The notes beneath the pieces are model-generated. The model saw only the letters and a list, made by a program, of their open reading frames with translations. It was not told the origin of the DNA and did no database searches. From NCBI GenBank assembly GCA_902168225.1, contig CABHOW010000060.1:1-54721 (forward strand): a stretch of DNA of 54,721 nt, given 5' to 3'. Below are positions 34,756-44,496 of the stretch, one piece after another; position 1 is the first letter of the stretch; each line of letters opens with the position of its first letter. Origin of the DNA: an uncultured Flavihumibacter sp. GTDB lineage: Bacteria > Bacteroidota > Bacteroidia > Chitinophagales > Chitinophagaceae. The translations under genes were made by a program, and so were the position numbers.

Positions 34756-35733
34756 ATGAGCACACAAGATTTCCAGCAGGGTAATACCCCTCAAAAAGAC
34801 AATCGAAAGTTAATTTATGGCATTTTAATCGTTGCATTATTAGCTACTTGGGGTTACATTTTTTATGACAAAAGTCAGCATAAAGAAACTGTTACCCTTT
34901 TAGAAACCAAAATCAGCAATATTGATAGCGCTCGTATTGCTTTGCAAGCAGAGTTCACCACCGTAACGGCAAAAGCTGATTCCCTAACAAAAGATAATCT
35001 CCAATTACAAGGAGAATTAGCGGAGAAAAATGCAGGTATTCAGAAAATGAGGTCAGATATTTCCTCTCTCCTTAAAAAGAAGAATGCAACTGCGGCTGAA
35101 TTGGCGCAGGCGAAGCAAATGATCGGAGAATTGAATGGTAAGATAGATGGATTGATAGCAGAGGTAGAGAAATTAAAAGCTGAAAACCAACAGTTAACAA
35201 CTGCTAATACCCAATTAAATACTGAAAAAACGCAGTTAACAGCCGAGAAACAAGGTTTGGAAGAAAATCTAAACACAACTAAAAATGAAAAGCGTCAGTT
35301 AGAAGATAAAGTTGATGTTGCTTCTACCCTACACGCATCCAATATTAGTATAGTGGCTATCAAACTAAGGAATGGAGGAAAAGAAAAAGAGACTACTACT
35401 GCTAAGCGTGCAGACTTTATTCGCATCGGCTTTGTTATTGATGAGAATCGTGTTACTCCTTCCGGCACCAAAGATTTTTATGTTGTGGTAACCGGTCCGG
35501 ATGGTAATATTATCTCTGAAGGGGGCAATTTCAATACCCGTGAAGAAGGTTCCAAAGCCTATACCAGTAAGGTTTCTGTAAATTATGAGCAGAATAAAAT
35601 TATTCCGGTAAGTTTTGATTGGAAGCAAACAGAACGTTTTAAGGAAGGTGATTATAAGATTGAGATATATAATAATGGGTTTAAGATCGGTCAGGGTACA
35701 AAAACCCTAAAGAAGGGCGGTTTGTTTAGTTAA
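34756..35733 (+). CDS. Membrane-anchored coiled-coil protein
   Basis: 325 residues: a short cytoplasmic N-terminus, one membrane helix (about 20-37, GILIVALLATWGYIFY), then a long coiled coil (about 45-190) rich in Lys, Glu, Gln and Leu heptads (ENQQLTTANTQLNTEKTQLT), and a C-terminal beta-rich domain (about 195-320) with FYVVVTGPDGNIISEGG and QGTKTLKKGG. Topology suggests an envelope-spanning scaffold. I do not recognise the family. A clear hairpin terminator follows. Confidence 0.75.
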   Translation: MSTQDFQQGNTPQKDNRKLIYGILIVALLATWGYIFYDKSQHKETVTLLETKISNIDSARIALQAEFTTVTAKADSLTKDNLQLQGELAEKNAGIQKMRSDISSLLKKKNATAAELAQAKQMIGELNGKIDGLIAEVEKLKAENQQLTTANTQLNTEKTQLTAEKQGLEENLNTTKNEKRQLEDKVDVASTLHASNISIVAIKLRNGGKEKETTTAKRADFIRIGFVIDENRVTPSGTKDFYVVVTGPDGNIISEGGNFNTREEGSKAYTSKVSVNYEQNKIIPVSFDWKQTERFKEGDYKIEIYNNGFKIGQGTKTLKKGGLFS

Positions 35734-35765
35734 GTAAATTCAATAGTATCATACAATATCCAATT

Positions 35766-35792
35766 AACAGCCTCGATGTATTCGGGGCTGTT
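35766..35792 (+). terminator. Terminator after the coiled-coil gene
   Basis: Eleven-base arms (AACAGCCTCGA and TCGGGGCTGTT, one G-T wobble pair) with a small loop, followed by a T-rich stretch (GCTTTTGT). It separates the gene from the histidine kinase 30 bases on. Confidence 0.6.
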
Positions 35793-35822
35793 GCTTTTGT
35801 ATAATATACATTATTTTAGTGC

Positions 35823-36989
35823 ATGCTTGGAATACAATTTAATTGGAAGTCATTGCTTTGGATAGCCGCAATACTTATAGTGTGTAGCACCATAGTATAT
35901 TCGAATTATGTGGCAAAAAAAATTGCCGTTGAAGAGCGAAAAAATGCAGAAGCATGGGTTGAGGCAGAAAGAACAATCTTAAACAGTACAGATACAGCGA
36001 GCATTAATTTAGCATCTAAAATTTCTGTAGAGAACAAAGAGATACCGATCATTGAAACCAATGAAAAAGGATTACCAACGGGTAACTATGTAAACCTTGA
36101 TTCAACATTGGTAAAATTGGATAGTCATTATTTGATGCAGAAATTAATTGAGTTTAAGCGCTATAACCGAACTCCTATCAGGTTTATAGTTAGTGAAAAG
36201 CCCTTACTGATTAATTATTATTATTATGGCGAAAGTGAGTTACAAAAAGCAGTTAGGTGGTACCCATACGTTCAACTCCTCATTATTGCATTATTTGTAG
36301 CTTTCGCATTCTTCAACTTGCAAACCCAATATAAGAGTACACAAAATCATTTATGGGCTTCTATGGCAAAAGAAACAGCTCATCAGCTAGGCACACCTGT
36401 AAGCAGCTTGAAAGGGTGGTTAGAATTATTAAAAGAGAAAAAAGAAGATGTGTTTATTGTGGGTGAAATAGAGAAAGATATCGATCGTTTACAACTAGTG
36501 ACGGATCGATTCGGGAAAATCGGGAGTTCCCCAAAAACTGAAAGTATCGCTCCGGCAGATCAAGTAAAAAAAGTAGTAGACTATATGAAAGGAAGAAGTA
36601 GCGGGAATGTGCAATTTGATATTATTTATAATTCATTTGCGCGTACTGAGGTGTTACTGTCTCCTACACTATTTGATTGGGTAATAGAAAATTTAATTAA
36701 AAATGCACTTGATGCTATTGAAGGAAAGGGAAAAATAAGTATTGAATTTTATCGAACCAGTGATCGATGGCTGAGTATTGATATTCATGATACAGGAAAA
36801 GGTATGAGTAAACAACTCCAGCAACAAATATTTACACCGGGGGTAACAACAAAAAGACGAGGTTGGGGCATCGGTCTATCATTGAGTAAAAGGGTGATAG
36901 AACAATATCACAAAGGGCAACTGTATATTAAACAAAGTGAGCCCGGTGTTGGTACAACTTTTACCATTAATCTACCTGTTCAAGGATAG
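35823..36989 (+). CDS. Membrane sensor histidine kinase
   Basis: 388 residues with two membrane helices (8-27 and 147-165) bounding a periplasmic sensor of about 120 residues. The dimerisation/phosphoacceptor domain has H187 (AHQLGTPVSSLKGW). The ATPase domain has the N box ENLIKNALDAIEG, G1 DTGKGM and a G2 region RGWGIGLSLSKRVIEQYH. The AHQLGTP H-box, in place of the classic SHELRTP, is seen in a Bacteroidetes subgroup. There is no response regulator gene next to it, so it is an orphan kinase. The stimulus is unknown. Confidence 0.92.
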   Translation: MLGIQFNWKSLLWIAAILIVCSTIVYSNYVAKKIAVEERKNAEAWVEAERTILNSTDTASINLASKISVENKEIPIIETNEKGLPTGNYVNLDSTLVKLDSHYLMQKLIEFKRYNRTPIRFIVSEKPLLINYYYYGESELQKAVRWYPYVQLLIIALFVAFAFFNLQTQYKSTQNHLWASMAKETAHQLGTPVSSLKGWLELLKEKKEDVFIVGEIEKDIDRLQLVTDRFGKIGSSPKTESIAPADQVKKVVDYMKGRSSGNVQFDIIYNSFARTEVLLSPTLFDWVIENLIKNALDAIEGKGKISIEFYRTSDRWLSIDIHDTGKGMSKQLQQQIFTPGVTTKRRGWGIGLSLSKRVIEQYHKGQLYIKQSEPGVGTTFTINLPVQG

Positions 36990-37272
36990 ACTCAGCTGCA
37001 CCTGTATATTGTTTTCCAAAACTATTCATTACTGTCATCCATTGCTGTAATACCTGCGGAGTAGCAGTTTCAACATATAAATTGGCTTCGCAACACAGTT
37101 CCAATAATTCAGACTCTACATGGTTTCGATCAATCAATAAACTACTCTGATTAAGTTTACTGATACATCGATTCATTCTTGATAATTTTTCGTCCGATAA
37201 ATGATCAAATGCATGCTGCTGAAGCAATTTACCGGCAGCACTTACTAATAAATCACTTGATTTTGTTTTCAT
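36967..37272 (-). CDS. Small uncharacterised protein
   Basis: A 101-residue open frame overlapping the histidine kinase 3' end by 23 bp. It looks mainly helical, with leucine-rich amphipathic stretches (LSRMNRCISKLNQSSLL, VESELLELCCEANLYVE) and no signal peptide or membrane helix. I do not recognise it. Codon use looks ordinary, and no competing frame covers 36990-37272, so I call it a probable gene. Confidence 0.5.
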   Translation of the reverse strand: MKTKSSDLLVSAAGKLLQQHAFDHLSDEKLSRMNRCISKLNQSSLLIDRNHVESELLELCCEANLYVETATPQVLQQWMTVMNSFGKQYTGAAESILEQVD

Positions 37273-37408
37273 CTTAGTAGGGTTTAATGTAAAAAAACGA
37301 AGAGAGTATAATCAACATGTAAATTAATCATCAACAAATTGTTACCCGATTTATTTGGTGAATAACCCGTGGATAAGCTAACTTTAAACACATAGAAAGG
37401 CCAAAACC

Positions 37409-38110
37409 ATGAAAAGGTTCAAACTTATTTTGCTCTTCATTCCTGTTTTACCGATTATTTACTTAGGCACTGGGCTCATCCTTCATAATTATACATATCC
37501 TACCCATACACCCGACTTTCGAGAATATTTCAGGGATAGTAGTCGATTCGCTTCTAAATGGGAAAAAATCAGTTTTACTATCCTTTCATTTAATCTTGAG
37601 AAAGCAACCGTTCGGGTGAATATGGAAATTGCCCCGGGAGGTGGTCAAATTACATCGCATGAACATGACTATTTTACAGAGCATTTTGTTGTGCAGAAAG
37701 GTACCCTTGGAGCTACCATCAATGGAGCAAATCAAAATTTTTCGAAGGGACAATCTGTTAATATAAAAGCCGGTGTTTCACATAAATTTTTTAACAATAC
37801 CGATTCTATTGTAGTATTGTCAAGTGCCGATAACAAGGGATTCGAATTGCCGGTTAATTATGTATACGCACTCTCACAGTTATATGGGCATTGGGATGCA
37901 GATATTACTAATAGAGTGGCGCTAAAACTGTATTTACATCTGGCTATTTTAGATAAACAATTTGATTGCTGGTCAACCGAAAAAGCCCCATCAAAAAAAA
38001 TTCAAAAGATACTTCGTATTTGCATGGCACCTACTGCCCGTTTATTGAAATATGAAATATACGACTATCATTTTACACCACTCCTGCCCGGCGAAGCACC
38101 AATGGATTGA
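37409..38110 (+). CDS. Membrane-anchored cupin-domain protein
   Basis: A 233-residue protein with one N-terminal membrane helix (about 6-27), then a cupin_2 barrel (about 70-150). The metal-site motif is GGGQITSHEHDYFTEHFVV (HxH...E...H pattern), with a second motif INIKAGVSHKFFN where the third His lies. The last 80 residues are mainly helical. Cupins bind a metal and can act as enzymes or binding proteins; no substrate can be read from the sequence. The stop abuts the convergent gene with no spacer. Confidence 0.8.
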   Translation: MKRFKLILLFIPVLPIIYLGTGLILHNYTYPTHTPDFREYFRDSSRFASKWEKISFTILSFNLEKATVRVNMEIAPGGGQITSHEHDYFTEHFVVQKGTLGATINGANQNFSKGQSVNIKAGVSHKFFNNTDSIVVLSSADNKGFELPVNYVYALSQLYGHWDADITNRVALKLYLHLAILDKQFDCWSTEKAPSKKIQKILRICMAPTARLLKYEIYDYHFTPLLPGEAPMD

Positions 38111-38770
38111 TTAACTTTGCTTCTTCACAGAGCCGCCGCTGCTCACATCTATATTCCTTATTAACCCTTCCCCTTTATACCTGATATATCCACCGCTACT
38201 GGCATCGGCACTGATCTCTTTATCAACCGTAATTTGTATACCTGCCCCACTAGAAGATTCCGCAATACATTTTGTTGCTTTTAAATTATATCCTCTAAAC
38301 CCTGCACCACTGCTAGCGTCAACATTCAAGGTACCTACCTTGCCTGCTAATTCTACAATAGCTCCGCTATTCAAATCAACGCTCAGCTTATTTAAATCTA
38401 ACCCTTCTCCTTTTACTGAACTACCGCTCGATACATCGATACTTTCCAGGTTTACATAGGAAACATAAACCTTAACTTTCCAATTTTTCCAGGTATTCCA
38501 AAATTTCCATTCCCCTTCCCTACTAATTTTTAAGGTGCCGTTGCTAACAACAGTTTTAACTTCATTAATATAGTGCTGGTCGCCTACAACTACGCCTAAC
38601 TCCTCTTTATTTCCTTTTGTAAGAATTACTTCAATGCCCGAGGAGGATTCGATTTTAGTAAACGCACCAATATTTCTTTTCTGAATATTAGATTCTATTA
38701 CCTCTTTCTGTGCGAAAATGTTTGCGGATAGCACAAAAAAACCGGCAGCAAGTAAAAATATTTTTTTCAT
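38111..38770 (-). CDS. Head-GIN domain secreted protein (DUF2807)
   Basis: 219 residues with a signal peptide (1-20, ending NIFAQ), followed by a right-handed beta-helix-like head-GIN domain (Pfam DUF2807, putative auto-transporter adhesin). It shows the usual run of short strands with small residues: IESSSGIEVILTKGNKEEL, SIDVSSGSSVKGEGL and VDASSGAGFRGYNLKATK, with a repeated SSGA/SSGS/SSGG pattern. Surface or periplasmic, role unknown. Convergent with the cupin gene. Confidence 0.85.
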   Translation of the reverse strand: MKKIFLLAAGFFVLSANIFAQKEVIESNIQKRNIGAFTKIESSSGIEVILTKGNKEELGVVVGDQHYINEVKTVVSNGTLKISREGEWKFWNTWKNWKVKVYVSYVNLESIDVSSGSSVKGEGLDLNKLSVDLNSGAIVELAGKVGTLNVDASSGAGFRGYNLKATKCIAESSSGAGIQITVDKEISADASSGGYIRYKGEGLIRNIDVSSGGSVKKQS

Positions 38771-38825
38771 ACACTTCTTTTTCTCGTTTAACGGTTAGCC
38801 TTTCAGAATGTTACAAGTTGGCAAG

Positions 38826-40832
38826 TTATTTTAAAACAATAGCGCCTAATGCCGGTAAATGAACTTGCAGCTTATACCATTTAGCTTTTTTGTCTGTAGC
38901 CGTAACCCTAATTTCAGGGTTAAAAACATCACCTGTTCCCCAATATGCTGCCGCATCGCTATTAAAAATTTCCTCCCATTTTGCCTTGCCGTGAACATGC
39001 ACTTCCCAGTTTTCTCTAACTACCGGTGTCATATTGAGAATCACTAAAACATCGTCTGCATCTTTTTTCCCTTTTCTTTTATAAGCGATCACTGAATCTG
39101 ACCGATGATTAAGATCAACCCACTCAAAGCCACCGGGTTCAAATTGCTTTTCGTATAATGCCGGTTGATTTCTGTATAAGTGATTGAGTTGTTGTACGCA
39201 ATATTTCATACCCCCATGACTAACAAAATTGAGTAGGTCCCACTGTAGTTCGCTTTTATAATTCCATTCTTGTGTAGCCCCAAACTCATCACCCATAAAT
39301 AAAAGTTTAGCACCGGGGTGTGTAAACATATACGTATACAGCAATCTGAGGTTCGCAAATTTTTGCCATTCATCTCCAGGCATTTTATACAGCATAGGGC
39401 TTTTACCGTGAACAATTTCATCATGGCTTAATGGCAGCATAAAATTTTCGTCGTAGTAATACATCATACTAAATGAAAATTTATCCTGATAAAATTGCCT
39501 GTATATGGGATCCATTTTAAAGTAATCGAGTGTATCATGCATCCATCCCATCATCCATTTCATTCCAAAACCAAGTCCATCTTCAAAAGTAGGTTTACTA
39601 ATTTTCGGCCAGTCGGTAGCTTCTTCAGCAATTGTTTGTATATCGGGGAAATCACGATACAATGTTTCATTCAAGTCTTTAATAAAACTAATAGCTTCAA
39701 GATTACCGTTTCCACCATATTCGTTAGGTTCCCATTGTCCGGCATTGCGACTATAATCTAATCTCAACATAGAGCTTACAGCATCAACCCGTAATCCATC
39801 GGAATGAAACTTATCGCACCAAAAGCGGGCACTACTAATTAAAAAAGATTTTACCTCTCCTCTTTTATAATTAAAGATATATGAGTTCCAATCGGGGTGA
39901 TAGCCTTTACGCATATCTGCATATTCATACGTATGAGTACCATCGAACATGAACAAACCATGAGCATCATATGGAAAATGTGAGGGTACCCAATCTAATA
40001 TAACACCGATTCCTGCATTGTGAAAAGCATCTACCATAGCTGCATAATCTTGCGGAGATCCAAAACGGGAAGTAGGTGCAAAATAGCCAGTGCCCTGATA
40101 ACCCCAGCTCCCATCGAATGGGTGTTCCATTACCGGCATAAACTCAACATGCGTAAAACCCATTTCCTTTACATAAGGCACCAATCTTTCTGTTATCTGT
40201 GCGTAGGTATTATAAGTCTCTTCATCGTATTTATTTGGCCGCATCCAGCTCGCCAAATGAACTTCATAAACGGAGTAAGGGGATTTAAGTGAATTATGTT
40301 TTTTTCTTTGTTTCATCCACTCACCGTCTGTCCATTCATAATTCGTTTGCCAAGTGATAGAAGCTGTATACGGACGTTTTTCCCAGAAATGTGCAAAGGG
40401 ATCACCCTTATCCAATTTAATGCCTTTATAACCATGAATATGATATTTATAGGCTTCCCCCGCATGAACACCCGGAATAAAGCCTTCCCAAATTCCGGAA
40501 TTATCCAGCCTAACTTTTAGTGGATGTGAAGTTTTATCCCAATTATTAAAATAACCTGTTACAGATATATAGGTTGCGTTTGGTGCCCATACAGCGAAAT
40601 AAGTACCCCATGTGCCCAATACTTCAATTTGTTTATTTCCAAAATATTCATACAAGCTATAATTAGTACCATTTTGAAAATTTCGAATTATTTCTTCGGT
40701 GAATAAAGAATAATTCCAAACAGGTTGGCTGGTATCAACAAAATGTATTTCCTCATATTTTTTTTTATTGTGCATTGCAACTTTTTTTTGTTTTGATCCT
40801 CTTTTATCCAAAATATTTTCTCTTTTAATCAA
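38826..40832 (-). CDS. glgB: 1,4-alpha-glucan branching enzyme
   Basis: A GH13 enzyme that makes the alpha-1,6 branches of glycogen. Within 668 residues: an N-terminal CBM48 region (about 60-150, WGTYFAVWAPNATYISVTGYFN), the catalytic barrel with nucleophile Asp in DGLRVDAVSSML, acid/base Glu in QTIAEEATDWP and the third Asp in PLSHDEIVHGK, and a C-terminal beta domain. The first 20-25 residues look non-conserved, so a later start is possible; ATG at 40832 is used. No other glg gene is adjacent. It is divergent from the TonB-receptor-like gene. Confidence 0.95.
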   Translation of the reverse strand: MIKRENILDKRGSKQKKVAMHNKKKYEEIHFVDTSQPVWNYSLFTEEIIRNFQNGTNYSLYEYFGNKQIEVLGTWGTYFAVWAPNATYISVTGYFNNWDKTSHPLKVRLDNSGIWEGFIPGVHAGEAYKYHIHGYKGIKLDKGDPFAHFWEKRPYTASITWQTNYEWTDGEWMKQRKKHNSLKSPYSVYEVHLASWMRPNKYDEETYNTYAQITERLVPYVKEMGFTHVEFMPVMEHPFDGSWGYQGTGYFAPTSRFGSPQDYAAMVDAFHNAGIGVILDWVPSHFPYDAHGLFMFDGTHTYEYADMRKGYHPDWNSYIFNYKRGEVKSFLISSARFWCDKFHSDGLRVDAVSSMLRLDYSRNAGQWEPNEYGGNGNLEAISFIKDLNETLYRDFPDIQTIAEEATDWPKISKPTFEDGLGFGMKWMMGWMHDTLDYFKMDPIYRQFYQDKFSFSMMYYYDENFMLPLSHDEIVHGKSPMLYKMPGDEWQKFANLRLLYTYMFTHPGAKLLFMGDEFGATQEWNYKSELQWDLLNFVSHGGMKYCVQQLNHLYRNQPALYEKQFEPGGFEWVDLNHRSDSVIAYKRKGKKDADDVLVILNMTPVVRENWEVHVHGKAKWEEIFNSDAAAYWGTGDVFNPEIRVTATDKKAKWYKLQVHLPALGAIVLK

Positions 40833-40956
40833 TGATTTTTAAAAAGCCATACAAACTATTTAACGAAATATTATAACTAAAAAATTAGTTGATCAGGCAA
40901 TTTTGTGGAATTTACGAAAAATTGTATCTAACTGCTTAACTGTTTATATCCTAACA

Positions 40957-43728
40957 ATGAAAAAACTAACAAAACTAACGCTACTTACAATTATCTGTTG
41001 CATTTCGATCACATTAACAGCACAAGATCGAACGTCGGTTTTAAAAGGTAATATTACAGATACACTAAACAAGGTTCCACTAGGCAATGCTGTTATTGCA
41101 GTACTTCGTAAGAAGGATTCTGTAATGGTAAAGTTCACCCGCTCAGATAAAGAAGGGGCTTTTGAAATTAAAAACTTACCTGCAGGTCAGCATATTATTC
41201 TGGTAAGTTACCCCAACTATGCTGATTATACAGATATAGTAGACTTGGAAAACGGGAAAATAAAGGAATTAGGTAAGGTACCTGTTATAACAAAGGCCCG
41301 ACTACTAGAAGAAGTAATCGTAAGGCAACGTGTGAGCGCCATTCGCATGAAAGGAGATACAACTGAATATAAGGCAGATAGCTTTAAAGTAAGTGCCAAT
41401 GCAGATGTACAAGAGCTATTAAAGAAAATGCCGGGTATTACCGTTAACAGTAAAGGGGAAATAACAGCACAAGGACAAAAAGTACAAAAGGTACTGGTAG
41501 ATGGGGAAGAGTTTTTTAGCGATGACCCTGCTGTTGTAACAAAAAATTTACGCGCAGATTATGTAGATAAAGTACAAGTATTTGATAAAAAGAGTGAGCA
41601 AGCAACCTTTACGGGTATTGATGATGGGGAAAAAACAAAGACAATAAATCTCCAATTAAAAGAAGAGAAAAAGAAAGGTTATTTTGGTAAAATTGAAGCC
41701 GGTAGCGACTTTGACAGGTATAGCAGGGGAAAAGCAATGGCTAACCTATTTAAAGGGAAGAAAAAAGTAGCTGCATTTATTACTGGCGATAATACCCAAT
41801 TTGAAAACCTGAATTGGAGTGAAAGAAGTAATTATGGAGAGGATTTAAATAGAACCACACAAGTAAATGATGATGGTGGTATAAGTATTTGGAGCAGTGG
41901 TGATAACTTTAACTGGGGGCAAGGTTTACCAAATTCTATTACGGGAGGCTTGCATTTTAATAATAAATGGGATAAAGACAAGTATAACAGTATCAATACC
42001 TACCAGTTCAATGATTTACGGGTAACAGGCTTAAATACTACAAAAACACAAACCTTACTCTCCGATTCAAACTATTTAATTTCAAATTCAACTCAAGATT
42101 TCAATAATCACCGTCAGAGAAACAGATTAAGAACAACCTATGAGTGGCAAATTGATAGTACAAGTTCTTTAAAAGTTATCCTCACAGGCTCTCGGGTTAC
42201 TACAAATGCAACTAATAATTATACCAGCAATACTACTAATGATAAAGGAGCGCTTATTAATAACACTGCCCGTACCACACTTGATAAGATGGAGGAACAA
42301 ACATGGATCAGTAATATCCTTTGGAGAAAAAGGTTTAAAAAGAAAGGAAGAACAATGATCTTTAATTCAGATATTACTACTACCGACAAAATAGGGAATG
42401 GATTTTTGTTTGCTAATATTTTAACAGGATCAGGATCAAAAATTACAGATCAAAATAAAGTAAATAATGAAAATACACTAGGTGCATCCGGCAAACTATC
42501 GTATACAGAACCGTTATGGAAAAATACATTTTTGGAAATGAATTACCGATTTGCTTTTAATAGGAACAATGCTGAGGCAAACACACTTGAGGGAGTAGCG
42601 AATGGAGCCGGTAAATACGATAAGTTAGTCGATAGTTTGAGCAATAGCTTTAAATTCAATACGAATAATAATGCACTAGGCCTAAGTTTTAGATATGCAT
42701 ATAAAAAAGTAAACTTATCTGCCGGTGCGGCATTAGGTAAAGTAGTTTTTCAGATGACTGATTTCAGAAAAAACAATAATCGAGAATTAGACTTTAATAA
42801 TTTTCTCCCGACAGTTAATCTTTCGTTTAATCCTAAAAAACAACGCCGTATAAGTTTTGGTTATAATGGAACTACAAATAATCCAACTTTTCAACAAATA
42901 AATCCAATTATCAACAATATTGATCCACTAAATATTACGATTGGTAACCCCAATTTAAAGCAAGAATATCGGCATAATTTTAATCTGAACTTTAGTGATT
43001 ATAAGATATTAAAGGATAGGAATATTTATATAAATGCTAACTATTCATTCATAAATAATGCCATTACAAATGCTAATACGATAGACCCTACAACAGGTAT
43101 CAGAACGAATCAGGCCATTAATGTAAATGGCAACTATAATTTTACTATGTGGGGGTACTACAGTTTCAATGTTGCGCCTTCTTTCAACCTAAATTTCCAA
43201 CTTAGTCCTAGCGCAAGTAGGTACAACAATTTTATTAATGGGCAAAAAAATACAACCGACAGCAAGAATATAGGGTTTGAAATATCATCAGGTTACTGGG
43301 GAGATAAGCCACTTACCTACTGGTTTGGTATTGGAGCCAGAAAAAATTCAAATCGATCTTCCTTGAGTAGCATCAATACTGATTTTTGGAGTTACTCAAA
43401 TAATTCAAGTTTTGATTTGAAACTTAAAAAAATAACAACCTATATTAATTTTAATTCATCTATAACGCTATACCAAAAAACATCTGTATTTACAACTCCT
43501 CGTGATTTGTATATCTTGAATGCATCAGTAAAAAAATCTATCGGTAAGGCAGAAAACTGGCAAATAGGTATTATTGCTAACGACCTGCTAAATCAAAATC
43601 AACAAATCAACCGTAATATCAGCAGTAACTTTATCAGTGAAACCACCCAGCAAAATATTCAGCGCTATTTCTTATTAACGCTAACTTATAATTTTAGTAA
43701 AAACGGAAAGCCAAGTCAAGGTTTTTAA
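40957..43728 (+). CDS. TonB-receptor-like outer membrane protein (OMP_b-brl_3 family)
   Basis: 923 residues from the ATG at 40957: a signal peptide (1-22, ending LTAQ), a carboxypeptidase-regulatory-like domain (about 25-115, GNITDTLNKVPLGNAVIAV...), a plug-like domain with ELLKKMPGITVNSKGEITAQGQKVQKVLVDGEEFFSDDP, and a large barrel rich in aromatic strands, ending LTYNFSKNGKPSQGF. The last strand is short for a classic TonB receptor, which fits this branch. It forms a gene pair with the GLPGLI protein 11 bp downstream, as is common in Bacteroidetes. A substrate cannot be deduced. Confidence 0.88.
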   Translation: MKKLTKLTLLTIICCISITLTAQDRTSVLKGNITDTLNKVPLGNAVIAVLRKKDSVMVKFTRSDKEGAFEIKNLPAGQHIILVSYPNYADYTDIVDLENGKIKELGKVPVITKARLLEEVIVRQRVSAIRMKGDTTEYKADSFKVSANADVQELLKKMPGITVNSKGEITAQGQKVQKVLVDGEEFFSDDPAVVTKNLRADYVDKVQVFDKKSEQATFTGIDDGEKTKTINLQLKEEKKKGYFGKIEAGSDFDRYSRGKAMANLFKGKKKVAAFITGDNTQFENLNWSERSNYGEDLNRTTQVNDDGGISIWSSGDNFNWGQGLPNSITGGLHFNNKWDKDKYNSINTYQFNDLRVTGLNTTKTQTLLSDSNYLISNSTQDFNNHRQRNRLRTTYEWQIDSTSSLKVILTGSRVTTNATNNYTSNTTNDKGALINNTARTTLDKMEEQTWISNILWRKRFKKKGRTMIFNSDITTTDKIGNGFLFANILTGSGSKITDQNKVNNENTLGASGKLSYTEPLWKNTFLEMNYRFAFNRNNAEANTLEGVANGAGKYDKLVDSLSNSFKFNTNNNALGLSFRYAYKKVNLSAGAALGKVVFQMTDFRKNNNRELDFNNFLPTVNLSFNPKKQRRISFGYNGTTNNPTFQQINPIINNIDPLNITIGNPNLKQEYRHNFNLNFSDYKILKDRNIYINANYSFINNAITNANTIDPTTGIRTNQAINVNGNYNFTMWGYYSFNVAPSFNLNFQLSPSASRYNNFINGQKNTTDSKNIGFEISSGYWGDKPLTYWFGIGARKNSNRSSLSSINTDFWSYSNNSSFDLKLKKITTYINFNSSITLYQKTSVFTTPRDLYILNASVKKSIGKAENWQIGIIANDLLNQNQQINRNISSNFISETTQQNIQRYFLLTLTYNFSKNGKPSQGF

Positions 43729-43739
43729 AATTAAATACT

Positions 43740-44483
43740 ATGAAAATAATAATAACTATCTGCTTTTCAGTACTTGCATTATATAGCAACTGTCAGCAAC
43801 GCTTTATCAGTGCCGGTAAAATTGAATATGAAATGAAGAAAAACCAGCATAAACAGTTAGAAGATGAAGAAAATGCCGAGAGTGAATGGATAAAAGAGTT
43901 GAAGAAAAATATGCCCAAATTTGTTGTTGAAACTTATTCCCTAAGTTTTAATGAAAATAGGTCTGTATACAAACTCGAAAAAGAGAATGCCGATAACAAA
44001 TATTTATGGGGTGGCAAGCCTTCTGAAACAGATAATATTGTTCAAGATATCAAACAACAAAAAATATCTATCCAGCGAGAAGTGTATGAACGCACCTATT
44101 TAGTTCAAGATAGTGTAAGGCAACTAGACTGGAGGATAACTGATGAAACGAGAGATATTGCAGGCTTTGAGTGCAGGAAAGCTGTAACCAAGATCTGTGA
44201 TTCTGTATATATTGTTGCATTCTATACAGATCAAATTCCTGTTAGTGCCGGTCCTGAAAGTTTTGGCGGTTTACCCGGAATGATATTAGGTTTAGCAGTT
44301 CCTCGTTTAGCCATGACTTGGTTTGCCACAAAACTGGAATTAACAGAACCCACAAATGGGCAACTATCTCCAGTTCAAAAAGGGAAAAAATCGGACTGGA
44401 AAGGGATAGAAACAGATATGAAAAAAGCCTTGAAAGATTGGGGTAAGTATGGCGATAGGCAAATGTGGAGACTGCTATTATAG
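43740..44483 (+). CDS. GLPGLI-family secreted protein
   Basis: 247 residues with a signal peptide (1-19, ending LYSNCQ). The central GGLPGMILGL segment (about 178-187) is the family hallmark, in this member GLPGM in place of GLPGL. Other parts include DWRITDETRDIAGFECRKA before it. The role is unknown; genes of this family usually follow a TonB-receptor-like barrel, as here. Its stop is 13 bp from the convergent SafE-like stop. Confidence 0.88.
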   Translation: MKIIITICFSVLALYSNCQQRFISAGKIEYEMKKNQHKQLEDEENAESEWIKELKKNMPKFVVETYSLSFNENRSVYKLEKENADNKYLWGGKPSETDNIVQDIKQQKISIQREVYERTYLVQDSVRQLDWRITDETRDIAGFECRKAVTKICDSVYIVAFYTDQIPVSAGPESFGGLPGMILGLAVPRLAMTWFATKLELTEPTNGQLSPVQKGKKSDWKGIETDMKKALKDWGKYGDRQMWRLLL

Positions 44484-44496
44484 ATGGCAGATATCT

